Assembly: GCA_963831105.1 (NCBI GenBank)
Contig: CAWHOS010000005.1
Location: 246,438 to 310,437 of the forward strand
DNA: 64,000 bases
From: DATFQI01 sp963831105
Lineage (GTDB): Bacteria > Actinomycetota > Thermoleophilia > Solirubrobacterales > Solirubrobacteraceae
Direction: 5' to 3'
The notes beneath the pieces were generated by a model, which saw only the letters and a list, made by a program, of their open reading frames with translations, searched no databases and was not told the DNA's origin. Positions within the stretch are counted from its first letter, which is position 1. Each line of letters starts with the position of its first letter. The position numbers were made by a program, and so were the translations under genes. Positions 21,001 through 28,993 of this stretch are shown here, in pieces.

Positions 21001-21876
21001 ATGAGCGAGGCGAGCGTCGCGCCTGAGAACCTCGAGGCGACCGAGGCCTGGAACGGCCCGCTGTTCGACATCTGGCAGGACTTCCAGGCCGTTGTCGTCT
21101 CGAACGCGAGGGCGCATGGGGACGCAGCGCTCGCGGATCACCGTCCCGAGCCGGGTGACCGCGTGCTCGACATCGGCTGCGGGCTCGGCGACTCGACCGT
21201 CCAGCTCGCCGAGCTGGTCGGTCGGAAGGGACACGCCCATGGCGTCGACGTCGCGGAGCGGATGATCGCCGGAGCGCGGGAGGAGGCAGCGCGGGCGAGC
21301 GTGCAGAACGTGAGCTTCGAGGTCGCTGACGTCCAGGTCGCGCGGTTCGCGGATACCTACGACTATGCGTTCGCCCGGTTCGGGACGATGTTCTTCGCGA
21401 ACCCCGTCGCAGCGCTTCGCAACGTGCGCGAGGCCTTGCGGCCCGGCGGGCGCCTGAACATCGTGGTCTGGCGACGCAAGCTCGACAACGAGTGGCTGCA
21501 CCGCGCCGAGACGATCGTCGAGCAGTTCCTCGACCGCCCGGACGAGTACGACGAGCCGACCTGCGGGCCGGGTCCCTTCTCGATGGCGAACGCGGACACC
21601 GTCACCGACGTCCTCAAGCACGCGGGCTTCAACGGCATCGAGCTCAAGCGCCAGGATCTGGCGATCAAGGTCGGCGACGACCTGGAGCATGCCGTGGACC
21701 TCGTCATGTCGATCGGTCCCGCCGGCGAGGTCCTGCGGCTGTGGGGCGATCGGGCCGCCGAGATCCGCCCCAAGGTCCGCGCGGCGCTGCTCGAGGGCAT
21801 GGCCGACCTGGTCCGCGACGGTGCGGTCTACGCCGACTCCTCGACCTGGTCCGTACGCGCCCTCGCTCCGGGATAG
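21001..21876 (+). CDS. Class I SAM-dependent methyltransferase
   Basis: 291 residues. Motif I is VLDIGCGLGDSTVQL; the motif II/III region has YDYAFARFGTMFFANP and LRPGGRLNIVVWRRK. The pattern resembles UbiE/COQ5-type enzymes. It starts 32 bases after the diguanylate cyclase and is convergent with the threonine-dehydratase-like gene. Substrate unknown. The N terminus (EATEAWNGPLFDIWQDFQ) matches a subfamily often annotated as generic methyltransferase domain 25. Confidence 0.87.
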   Translation: MSEASVAPENLEATEAWNGPLFDIWQDFQAVVVSNARAHGDAALADHRPEPGDRVLDIGCGLGDSTVQLAELVGRKGHAHGVDVAERMIAGAREEAARASVQNVSFEVADVQVARFADTYDYAFARFGTMFFANPVAALRNVREALRPGGRLNIVVWRRKLDNEWLHRAETIVEQFLDRPDEYDEPTCGPGPFSMANADTVTDVLKHAGFNGIELKRQDLAIKVGDDLEHAVDLVMSIGPAGEVLRLWGDRAAEIRPKVRAALLEGMADLVRDGAVYADSSTWSVRALAPG

Positions 21877-21885
21877 CGCCGCGGT

Positions 21886-22848
21886 TCAGAGCAGGCGGTC
21901 GAACCAGCCGCGGACGTCGCGGTGGGTGACGTTGCCGCCGCACACGACGAAGCCCAGTGAGATGTCGTCGCGGGCGCGCTCGATGACCTGCCGGGCGGCC
22001 GAGACGAGGCAGCCGGTCGCCGGCTCGACCCACATCTTGGCCTCCTCGGCGAAGGCCACCATGCCGCGCGCGGCCTCGGCGTCGGGCACCACGAAGACCT
22101 CCTCGACCAGCTCGCGGACGTGGTCGAGCGTGAGCTGGGACACGTGCGGCGCGCTGAGCGTGCTCGCGATGGAGGACGGCGCGATGTCCACCGGTTCACC
22201 GGCAGCGAGCGCGCGGGCCATGGCGTCGGCGCCCTCCGTCTCCACGCCCCAGATCCGCACGTCCGGCAGCAGCGCCTTGATCGCGACGGCCACGCCGGAG
22301 ATCAGCGCGCCGCCGCCGATGCTCACGAGGACGTCGGTCAGCGGCGGTGCGTCCTCGGCGAGCTCGAGGCCCACCGTTCCCTGGCCGGCGACCACCGTCG
22401 GGTCGTCGAACGGGTGCACCAGCGTCATGCCGTCCGCCACCAACTCGTCGAGCAGCGCGAACGCGGCGCCCATGTCCTCGGTGAGCCGCAGCTCGGCGCC
22501 CGCGGCGCGAATGCGGTCGATCGACCGCGGCGGCGCGGTCTTCGCCATCACGACCGTCGCGCGGACGTCCATGCCGTTGGCGACCTCCGCGACGGCGATG
22601 CCGTGGTTGCCGCCGCTCACGGCAACGACCCCAGCGTCGCGCTCGGCGGGGCTCAGCGCGAGCAGCTTCATCGCGACACCCCGAGGCTTGAACGACCCGG
22701 ACCGCTGGAGCAGCTCGAGCTTGAGCGTGACCGGAACGCCGAGCAGCGCGCTCATCCCAGGGCTTGCGACCGTCGGCGTGCGCTCGACGTGGCCGGTGAT
22801 CGTCCGCGCGGCAGCGCGGATGTCGTCGAGGGACAGCAGGTTCGCCAT
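21886..22848 (-). CDS. Threonine/serine dehydratase-like PLP enzyme
   Basis: 320 residues. The PLP lysine is in GSFKPRG; VSGGNHGIAVA binds the cofactor phosphate side, and GGGALISG is the glycine loop. It lacks the C-terminal ACT domain of biosynthetic IlvA, so it resembles catabolic threonine dehydratase or serine racemase-type fold-II enzymes. The start faces the ArsR gene 83 bases away, and the shared gap holds the long palindrome. It may therefore also respond to that regulator. Confidence 0.9.
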   Translation of the reverse strand: MANLLSLDDIRAAARTITGHVERTPTVASPGMSALLGVPVTLKLELLQRSGSFKPRGVAMKLLALSPAERDAGVVAVSGGNHGIAVAEVANGMDVRATVVMAKTAPPRSIDRIRAAGAELRLTEDMGAAFALLDELVADGMTLVHPFDDPTVVAGQGTVGLELAEDAPPLTDVLVSIGGGALISGVAVAIKALLPDVRIWGVETEGADAMARALAAGEPVDIAPSSIASTLSAPHVSQLTLDHVRELVEEVFVVPDAEAARGMVAFAEEAKMWVEPATGCLVSAARQVIERARDDISLGFVVCGGNVTHRDVRGWFDRLL

Positions 22849-22889
22849 GCCGTCACGCTACCGGCGCGGCGCATGTTCCGAACGCAGCA

Positions 22890-22925
22890 GCACACTTAGG
22901 CAATTGCCTAAGTGTGCGCTACGAT
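22890..22925 (+). promoter_or_regulatory. 28-bp perfect palindromic operator and promoter of the ArsR gene
   Basis: 22890-22917 is a perfect palindrome (half-site GCACACTTAGGCAA). TTAGGC (22896-22901) and TACGAT (22920-22925) sit 18 bases apart as -35/-10 candidates, so the operator covers the spacer. The expected transcription start, 6-7 bases after the -10, falls on the ATG at 22932, which suggests a leaderless mRNA. ArsR dimers typically bind such inverted repeats over their own promoter. Confidence 0.75.
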
Positions 22926-22931
22926 GGGGCC

Positions 22932-23285
22932 ATGCCGACCGCCGACGCAGCACAGCTCGACCGGGCGTTCCACGCGCTCGCCGACGAGAGCCGCCGCGCG
23001 ATGGTCGTCCGCCTGTCGCGCGGCGCGGCCTCCGTGAGCGAGCTCGCCGTCCCGCTGGACATGTCGTTGCCGTCCGTGATGCAGCACCTCGACGTGCTGC
23101 AGCGCAGCGGCCTCGTGCGCTCGGAGAAGGTCGGCCGCGTCCGGACGTGCCGGCTCGAGCCCGGCCCTATGCGCACGCTCGAGCAGTGGATCGCCGAGCA
23201 CCGCGCGATCTGGGAGAGGCACTTCGACCGCCTCTCCGACGTCCTCGACGACGCCTTCCCCACCGACCCAGGAGACCGCCGATGA
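22932..23285 (+). CDS. ArsR-family transcriptional regulator
   Basis: 117 residues. The winged helix-turn-helix is visible: FHALADESRRAMVVRLSRGAASVSELAVPLDMSLPSVMQHLDVLQRSGLVRSEKVGRVR. There is no cysteine metal site, so it is the non-metal type usually paired with SRPBCC/AHSA1 proteins. It heads an ArsR-SRPBCC-DHFR-like operon with ATGA overlaps at both downstream junctions. ATG 22932 is chosen over GTG 22914 because the latter lies inside the operator. Confidence 0.92.
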   Translation: MPTADAAQLDRAFHALADESRRAMVVRLSRGAASVSELAVPLDMSLPSVMQHLDVLQRSGLVRSEKVGRVRTCRLEPGPMRTLEQWIAEHRAIWERHFDRLSDVLDDAFPTDPGDRR

Positions 23286-23743
23286 GCATCCGCCAGCACG
23301 ACTTCACGATCGAGCGACGGTTCCGCCAGACCCCGGCGCAGGCGTTCCGCGCGTTCGCGGCCCCGGAGCTCAAGCAGCGCTGGTTCGGCGTGCCCGAGGG
23401 CTGGACCGACCGCAAGTGGGAGCTCGACTTCCGCGTCGGCGGCAGCGAGGTGAGCGTGGGACGCGATCCGCACGGGGCGCTGCACGAGTTCCGCAGCCGC
23501 TACCACGACATCGTCGACGGTGAGCGGATCGTCTTCGCCTACGACCTCCTGCTCGACGGGCGGCTCATGTCCGTGTCGCTGACGACCGTCGAGGTGCGGC
23601 CCGACGGCGACGGCACGCGGCTCGTCTTCACCGAGCACGGCGCGTTCTTCGACGACCTCGAGGATCCGGCGGAGCGCGAGCACGGCACCGGTCTGCTGCT
23701 CGACGGCCTCGCCGCCTTCCTCGGTGAGCAGGTCCCCGCATGA
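23282..23743 (+). CDS. SRPBCC (AHSA1-like) domain protein
   Basis: 153 residues. FTIERRFRQTPAQAFRAFAAPELKQRWFGVPEGW and LVFTEHGAFFDD are hallmarks of the AHSA1/START-like fold, which forms a hydrophobic ligand cavity. It overlaps the ArsR stop (ATGA 23282-23285) and the next start. In many bacteria such ArsR-SRPBCC pairs form self-contained regulatory modules whose ligand is unknown. No catalytic residues can be assigned. Confidence 0.9.
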   Translation: MSIRQHDFTIERRFRQTPAQAFRAFAAPELKQRWFGVPEGWTDRKWELDFRVGGSEVSVGRDPHGALHEFRSRYHDIVDGERIVFAYDLLLDGRLMSVSLTTVEVRPDGDGTRLVFTEHGAFFDDLEDPAEREHGTGLLLDGLAAFLGEQVPA

Positions 23744-24345
23744 GCCTCACCACCTGCCACATGTCGATCTCGCTCGACGGCTTCGTCGCTGGGCCGGACC
23801 AGAGTCGCGAGCACCCGCTCGGGAAGCGCGGAAGGGAGGTCCACCGCTGGCACCTCGGCGACGAGCGCGCCAACGAGGCGGACGAGACCGCTGTCGGCTG
23901 GCTCATGCGCCCGCGCGGCGCCTACGTCATGGGCCGCAACATGTTCGGGCCGATCCGCGGTGAGTGGGAGGAGGACTGGCGCGGCTGGTGGGGCCCCGAG
24001 CCGCCGTACCACGCACCGGTGTTCGTGCTCACCCATCACCCACACGAGCCGATCGAGATGGAGGGCGGGACGACCTTCCACTTCGTCACCGACGGCTTCG
24101 ACGCCGCCTACGCACAGGCGCGGGAGACGGCCGGCGACGACGGCGTGGACATCGCGGGCGGCGCCTCGGCCGTCCGGCAGGCGCTCGTCGCCGGGGTCGT
24201 CGACGAGCTCACGCTCGACATCGCCCCGGTCCTGCTCGGGTCCGGCGAGCGGATCTTCGATGGCGTCGGATCCTTGGGGTTGGAGCCCGTCGAGGTGCTG
24301 CACTCGCCGCTGGCCACCCACATCCGCTACCGCCGGGCGAGCTGA
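23740..24345 (+). CDS. DHFR/RibD C-terminal-like family protein
   Basis: 201 residues. CHMSISLDGFVAGPDQSREHP at the N terminus and VDIAGGASAVRQALVAGVVDELTLDIAPVLLGSGERIF are typical of the RibD_C/dihydrofolate-reductase-like family, whose members may reduce small heterocycles with NADPH but mostly lack a known substrate. It is third in the ArsR operon. It is a clear paralogue of the protein at 25367-26011, sharing the EPIEMEGGTTFHF segment and surrounding residues. Confidence 0.9.
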   Translation: MSLTTCHMSISLDGFVAGPDQSREHPLGKRGREVHRWHLGDERANEADETAVGWLMRPRGAYVMGRNMFGPIRGEWEEDWRGWWGPEPPYHAPVFVLTHHPHEPIEMEGGTTFHFVTDGFDAAYAQARETAGDDGVDIAGGASAVRQALVAGVVDELTLDIAPVLLGSGERIFDGVGSLGLEPVEVLHSPLATHIRYRRAS

Positions 24346-24375
24346 AGGCCGGCTTCCGAGACGTCTCGTCCGGAG

Positions 24376-25125
24376 CTATGGTCGATCGTCCGCGTCGATG
24401 CTCAGGCGGGCCGACGGCGCCGGCTCGTCGAACTCGTCGTGGCGGCGGAACCAGAACGACCCCGACGCCCGCGGCCAGCCCTTGGGCGAGTCCTCGTCTT
24501 CGGACTGGCCGCCGTAGGGCGTGAGCGACCACATGCTCCAGATGCTGCCGATGAACTGGACCATCGCCCCGTGCTGGAGGAAGTAGGTGCGGTACACGTC
24601 CTTGCCGTCACGCAGGAAGACATTGAGGCCGAACCACTTGTCGACCCCGAAGTCAGCCGAGAACCGGTCGGTGGAGATCGTGTACCAGGGCACGTCGGTC
24701 CAGCCCATGCGCTCGGCGTAGCGCCGAAGGTTCGCTTGGGGTGCCGGCGATGCCATGGCGAAGGTGATGTCGCGAGAGTGCAGTAGGCCGAGCTCGGGGA
24801 TGCCATCGGCAAAGGACGAGCATCCGACGCACCCGGCGTCGGGCCAACCGTCGACACCCTCCTCGAAGAAGAACCGGTAGAGGATCAGCTGGCTGCGCCC
24901 CTCGAACAGCTCGGGCAGTGACCGCCGCCCGTCAGGACCCTCGAACGCGTAGTCGTGCTCCACCGGAACCATCGGCATGCGCTTCCGCGCGGCGGCGAGC
25001 TCGTGCATCGCGGCGGCGACGGTCTGCTCGCGTTCGAGCAGGGCCGTCCGCGCCGCGTCCCACTCGGTCTGACTGACGACAGGCGGACGAGCGAGAGTCG
25101 GCTCGGTGTTCCCATACTTCGGCAT
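24376..25125 (-). CDS. DUF899 family (thioredoxin-like) protein
   Basis: 249 residues. GCVGCSSFADGIPELGLLHSRDITFAMASPAP, with the CVGC pair, matches DUF899, as do TISTDRFSADFGVDKWFGLNVFLRDG and the aromatic HGAMVQFIGSIWSMWSLTPYG. The fold is thioredoxin-like and members are often annotated as peroxide- or thiol-related, without firm biochemistry. It is preceded by an ECF42-type promoter/leader element and is therefore a candidate regulon member although about 30 kb from the sigma gene. Start ATG 25125 is fixed by that leader. Confidence 0.9.
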   Translation of the reverse strand: MPKYGNTEPTLARPPVVSQTEWDAARTALLEREQTVAAAMHELAAARKRMPMVPVEHDYAFEGPDGRRSLPELFEGRSQLILYRFFFEEGVDGWPDAGCVGCSSFADGIPELGLLHSRDITFAMASPAPQANLRRYAERMGWTDVPWYTISTDRFSADFGVDKWFGLNVFLRDGKDVYRTYFLQHGAMVQFIGSIWSMWSLTPYGGQSEDEDSPKGWPRASGSFWFRRHDEFDEPAPSARLSIDADDRP

Positions 25126-25204
25126 CGTGGTCTCCTGGTGTCGTGGGGCCGCGCCTGCGGAGGCCCTTCACCCCGTGAGCGGAGCCGGCCGGGCCTTCTC
25201 GACA
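25126..25204 (-). promoter_or_regulatory. ECF42-type promoter and hairpin leader, copy B (DUF899)
   Basis: Read on the minus strand: TGTCGA (25204-25199), a 17-base spacer and CGCTCAC as a possible -10. Then GGTGAAGGGCC (25172-25162), an 11-base loop, GGCCC (25150-25146), CGACACC and AGGA (25136-25133), ending 7 bases before ATG 25125. The same order of blocks occurs at 26809-26890 and 57134-57212. GGTG/CACC and GGGCC/GGCCC can pair in the RNA. Confidence 0.8.
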
Positions 25205-25366
25205 TCGAGTCACACATCCAACGCCCGGATCATCGCGTAGCTGTGCCACGGAGGAAGCATGCATCGACTCCATCGATGAGTTCGTACGAAAGTTGGCATT
25301 GGACGTATGAAGCGATCGGCCGCAAGCTGTTGGTCCGCCGACCCGATCCCCGAAGGAGCCACAGCG

Positions 25367-26011
25367 ATGTCACTGGCCCGCGTCCACAACTTCTCCATCT
25401 CGCTCGACGGCTTCGGCACCGGTGAGCCGCAGAGCCGGGAGGCTCCGTTCGGCCACGCCGGCGAGCGGCTGCACGAGTGGATGTTCGAGACCAAGTGGTG
25501 GCGCGAGCCCGACAAGGCGGGCAGTGGCGGCGGAGTCGATGACGCCTTTGCCCAGCACAACGCTCACGGGATAGGGGCCGAGATCATGGGCGCGAACAAG
25601 TTCGGCCCACCCGGTTGGCACGAGGACCCGGACTGGAAGGGCTGGTGGGGTCCCAACCCGCCGTTCCACTCGCCGACCTTCGTCCTCACCCACCACACGC
25701 GCGAGCCGATCGAGATGGAGGGCGGCACGACGTTCCACTTCCTCGACGCCACGCCGGCCGAGGCGCTCGAGGCGGCCCGCGAGGCCGCCGGCGGCCAGGA
25801 CGTGCGCATCGGCGGAGGCGCCACGGTGATCCGCGACTTCGTCGCCGCCAGGCTCGTCGACCACATGCACGTCGCGGTGGTCCCGATCATGCTCGGCCGC
25901 GGCTCGCGCCTCTGGGACGGGCTGGAGGGCATCGAGGACGACTACGAGATCGAGGCCACCTCCTCGCCCAGCGGAGTCACGCACGTGACGTTCAGCCGCG
26001 CGGGCGCCTGA
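25367..26011 (+). CDS. DHFR/RibD C-terminal-like family protein (paralogue)
   Basis: 214 residues from ATG 25367, with GAAGGAG (25352-25358) as Shine-Dalgarno. RVHNFSISLDGFGTGEPQSREAPFG and VRIGGGATVIRDFVAARLVDHMHVAVVPIMLGRGSRLWDGL match the same NADPH-dependent reductase-like family as the gene at 23740. Compared with it there is a short insertion (WWREPDKAGSGGGVDD). It is divergent from DUF899 and has no copy of the ECF42 element on its own side. Confidence 0.9.
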   Translation: MSLARVHNFSISLDGFGTGEPQSREAPFGHAGERLHEWMFETKWWREPDKAGSGGGVDDAFAQHNAHGIGAEIMGANKFGPPGWHEDPDWKGWWGPNPPFHSPTFVLTHHTREPIEMEGGTTFHFLDATPAEALEAAREAAGGQDVRIGGGATVIRDFVAARLVDHMHVAVVPIMLGRGSRLWDGLEGIEDDYEIEATSSPSGVTHVTFSRAGA

Positions 26012-26036
26012 ACCACTCGTATGCCGTGGAGGCGTC

Positions 26037-26894
26037 GTGACGTCGTCCGCGGAGTTCACCGATCCCCGTCTGGTCGCGGCGTACGACACCCTCAACGTCT
26101 ACGAGCCGGGTACGCAGCCCGACTTCTATCTGGAGCTCGCACAGGAGGTCCGCGCGAGCACGGTCATCGAGGTGGGATCCGGTACAGGTCTCGTGTCGAC
26201 CCACCTCGCCCGCGCCGGCGTCGACGTCATCGGACTCGAGCCGTCCGACAGCATGCTCGCGCTGGCGCGCCACCGTCCCGGAGGCGAGCTGGTGCGCTGG
26301 GTCCTCGGCGACGTGTCCGAGCTCGCCTCCCACCGCGCCGACATGGCGCTCATGGCCGGCCACGTCGCGCAGTTCTTCATCGCCGATGCGGACTGGCATG
26401 ACGCCCTGACGGCGATCCACGGAGCACTGCGAACGGGTGGGACCTTCGCCTTCGAGAGCCGCAATCCGCAGGTCCAGGCGTGGAAGTCGTGGACACCGTC
26501 GCGAACGCGCCGCACGGTCCTCGACCCCGTGCTCGGCCCGATCGAGACCTGGGTCGCCGAAGCCAACGCGTCGGGCGGCGTCGTCGAGACCGTGGCGCGG
26601 TACCGCTTCGCCGACTCGGGCGAGGTCGTGACGGCGCGCACCTCCCTGCGGTTCCGCTCCCGGACCGAGCTGGAGGAATCGCTGTCCGCACGAGGCTTCG
26701 CCGTGACGGACGTGTACGGCGCTTGGGATCGCCGGCCGTGGTCCGATCGCGACGAGGAGATCATCGTCGTCGCGCGACGCCTGGGAGAGCAGCCGACCAG
26801 TGCTTCCATGTCGAGAAGCTCCGACCCGCTCCGCTCACCAGGTGAAGGGCCATCACAGAGGCGGCCCACGACACCAGGAACCCCGAAGAAATGA
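26037..26894 (+). CDS. Class I SAM-dependent methyltransferase with foreign C-terminal tail
   Basis: 285 residues from GTG 26037. Motif I is VIEVGSGTGLVSTHLARAG; DVIGLEPSDSMLALAR and LRTGGTFAFESRNP follow. The conserved domain ends at about DEEIIVVARR (codon near 26780). The last 30 or so residues (SMSRSSDPLRSPGEGPSQRR...) are simply the translation of the ECF42 promoter/leader element, and the stop overlaps the next start (ATGA 26891-26894). The native stop was probably lost when the element joined here. The enzyme part itself looks intact. Confidence 0.85.
   Translation: MTSSAEFTDPRLVAAYDTLNVYEPGTQPDFYLELAQEVRASTVIEVGSGTGLVSTHLARAGVDVIGLEPSDSMLALARHRPGGELVRWVLGDVSELASHRADMALMAGHVAQFFIADADWHDALTAIHGALRTGGTFAFESRNPQVQAWKSWTPSRTRRTVLDPVLGPIETWVAEANASGGVVETVARYRFADSGEVVTARTSLRFRSRTELEESLSARGFAVTDVYGAWDRRPWSDRDEEIIVVARRLGEQPTSASMSRSSDPLRSPGEGPSQRRPTTPGTPKK
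26809..26890 (+). promoter_or_regulatory. ECF42-type promoter and hairpin leader, copy A (VOC chimera)
   Basis: TGTCGA (26809-26814), a 17-base spacer, CGCTCA (26832-26837), GGTGAAGGGCC (26841-26851), loop 26852-26862, GGCCC (26863-26867), CGACACC and AGGA (26876-26879), then ATG 26891. It lies entirely inside the 3' end of the methyltransferase ORF. The loop sequence differs from copies B and C while the paired blocks are identical. Confidence 0.8.
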
Positions 26895-28273
26895 CGCTCA
26901 AGCGGATGGACAACGTCCTCATCGTGGTCGAGTACCTCGAGGCCGCGAAGGCGTTCTTCGTCGAGCTCGGTATGGAGCTTGAAGGCGAGACGCAGGTCGA
27001 GGGCCCTTCGGTGGACAGCACCGTCGGGCTCGAGGGCGTCCGTGCCGACATCGCCATGTTGCGCACCCCCGCCCAGGCGGTGGCGCAACACGGCCTCCAT
27101 GAGAACCTTCGACCGTGGAGGCAGCGGAGCCAAGCCAGGCGCCCGAAGCCGGCTGAGGTGCGGCGGATCGCCGCGATGCACGATGCGGTCCTGCGCAACC
27201 TCGAGATCACGCACTGCTACTGGCGGCTCGCGCAGGCGGTCGCCCGCCGCACCGGGGTCGGTGCGAACTGGTGCACGTTCGCGACCTGGGCCTCCAAGCA
27301 GGCCGGCAGCACGATCCGCGGCGAGGACGCCGAGGAGCTGCTGCGGATACGCCTCGGCCGCCGTGCCGAGTTCCTGCATCCGATCCAGTCGCTCTGGCGC
27401 TGGCTGCTCCGGCGTGGTCTGCTGGACCCGACGAGCCGGCTCGGCCGCCTCGTCGCCGAGCTCCACACGCCCTTCGACGCGCTCGAGCGCGCGAGCGACG
27501 CCGTCGCGCGAGGCAACCGGAAGGTCTTCGAGGAGATCGGGCTGGAGTTTGCCCGCTACCTGCACGACTGCCCTCCGGACGCGGAGGACATCCAACCGTT
27601 CCTCGATTCGCTCGCCGCCGGCGAACCACCCGACGGGCAGCAGTTCCTCCGCCAGGCGTTCCGGCGCTATCAACGCCTGAGCGTCGAGCCCGATGCGAAC
27701 GCACGGGCCCAGCTGCTGCTCACCGCCAACCTCGAGATCGGTCTCCACGAGCAGACCCGCCTCCAGCCCGAGATCCTCGAGGCCCTCGACGCTGCCTACG
27801 CCGGCCGGGGCGACCTCGGGCGACGCATCCTCGACGCCCTCCTGCCACACGGCACGCGAGCGCGGGGAGCCACGCCCGACACCGCCGCGGCGGCCGTCCT
27901 GGGCGCCACCGCACGAAGGATCGAACGCCACGGGGCCGAGATCGCGCGAGGCGTCATCACGCGCTCGCTGATGGTGCTCTCGATGCCAGGACGGGTCCTC
28001 TGGCTCGGAGCTCACCTGGCCGACCCCTATCCAGAGGCCCTCCAAGCGATCACCGACGAGGACCTCGAGGTGCTCGTGACGCGCTTCGAGCCCGTCGCAC
28101 CGGCCGCCGACGACTGCGGAGCCCACGACTGGTCAATCCTTCAGCAGCGGATGCACTACATCCTGCACCTGTTCCGCTCGTGGCACGAGCACCCGGAGCT
28201 CGCGAGCCGGCCGTTCACGCCCTCGCAGCTGGCGAGCATCAGCGCGGGCGTGATCCCCGAAGGAGACCTCTGA
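26891..28273 (+). CDS. Chimera: truncated VOC domain + uncharacterised C-terminal domain
   Basis: 460 residues. Residues 1-60 (RMDNVLIVVEYLEAAKAFFVELGMELEG ... GVRADIAMLRTP) are the first half of a VOC/glyoxalase domain, closely like the protein at 55078-55515. At RTP the similarity stops. The remaining 400 residues form a helical domain with NLEITHCYWRLAQAV and GANWCTFATWASKQAGSTIRGED, which I recall from uncharacterised actinobacterial proteins. That protein could have its own start at GTG 27158 or ATG 27176. The join puts the unknown domain under an ECF42-type promoter. It is either a real fusion or a recombination scar. Confidence 0.7.
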   Translation: MTLKRMDNVLIVVEYLEAAKAFFVELGMELEGETQVEGPSVDSTVGLEGVRADIAMLRTPAQAVAQHGLHENLRPWRQRSQARRPKPAEVRRIAAMHDAVLRNLEITHCYWRLAQAVARRTGVGANWCTFATWASKQAGSTIRGEDAEELLRIRLGRRAEFLHPIQSLWRWLLRRGLLDPTSRLGRLVAELHTPFDALERASDAVARGNRKVFEEIGLEFARYLHDCPPDAEDIQPFLDSLAAGEPPDGQQFLRQAFRRYQRLSVEPDANARAQLLLTANLEIGLHEQTRLQPEILEALDAAYAGRGDLGRRILDALLPHGTRARGATPDTAAAAVLGATARRIERHGAEIARGVITRSLMVLSMPGRVLWLGAHLADPYPEALQAITDEDLEVLVTRFEPVAPAADDCGAHDWSILQQRMHYILHLFRSWHEHPELASRPFTPSQLASISAGVIPEGDL

Positions 28274-28333
28274 TCCCAGCGCTCGCTCGAGTGCCGGTCG
28301 ACGCACTCAGCCCGAGCCGTAGGCTCGCCGTCA

Positions 28334-28410
28334 TGTACGAGGTCGATGATCAGGACGTAGTGGTCCAACTCGCAGAACTCAGTAGAGGTCGTCCCGAGCT
28401 TCCGCGATGA
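28334..28410 (+). pseudogene. Possible N-terminal remnant of a small hypothetical gene
   Basis: A 25-residue reading starts MYEVDDQDVVVQLAEL, which resembles the start of a widespread short hypothetical family as I remember it, then breaks off. No continuation was found in other frames up to the acetyltransferase gene. It sits 60 bases after the chimera stop in a gap of 258 bases with little other structure. Low confidence. Confidence 0.3.
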
Positions 28411-28531
28411 GGCAGAAGCAGCAGCGCATGGCTGGCGCGAAGCGAGGTGGTAGACAAGGCAGCCGCGGTCGCCTCAGCACACGAAGGTGCGGAAGGGGCG
28501 CCCTGCTACTCCGACGGTAGTCTCGCGGACC

Positions 28532-28993
28532 GTGAGCGCCAAGCCGTTCGTGCCCGATGACTTCGACCCGCCGCGGGAGCTGAAGACGCCTGAGTTCCAC
28601 CTCGAGCCGCTCGGCCCGCAGCACAACGAGTCCGACCACGCGGCATGGACGTCGAGCATCGCGCACATCCGTGCGACGCCCGGCTTCGAGTCCTGGGGCT
28701 GGCCGCCGCTCGAGGGCATGTCGCTCGACGCCAACCGAGGCGACCTGGAAAAGCACGCGCGCGACTTCGCCGAGCGCACCGGCTTCACGTTCACCGTGCT
28801 CCGGCCGGGCACCGAGCAGGTCATCGGCTGCCTGTACATCTACCCCGCCAAGGACGGCGGCGGCGATGCGCAGGTCCGCTCCTGGGTTCGCGCTGACGTC
28901 GCCGAGCTGGATGGTCCGCTGCACGCCGCGGTGTCGCGCTGGCTCGTCGAGCGCTGGCCATTCGAGCGCGCGATCTACGCCGACCGGCCGTAG
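28532..28993 (+). CDS. GNAT-like N-acetyltransferase
   Basis: 153 residues from GTG 28532. FTFTVLRPGTEQVIGCLYIYPAKDGGGDAQVRSWVRADVAELDGPLHAAVSRWL corresponds to strands 3-5 and the acetyl-CoA-binding region of a GNAT fold, with a degenerate pyrophosphate loop. The N terminus (FHLEPLGPQHNESDHAAWTSSIAHI) fits the substrate side. The substrate is unknown. It is monocistronic, with gaps of about 250-300 bases on both sides. Confidence 0.75.
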   Translation: MSAKPFVPDDFDPPRELKTPEFHLEPLGPQHNESDHAAWTSSIAHIRATPGFESWGWPPLEGMSLDANRGDLEKHARDFAERTGFTFTVLRPGTEQVIGCLYIYPAKDGGGDAQVRSWVRADVAELDGPLHAAVSRWLVERWPFERAIYADRP

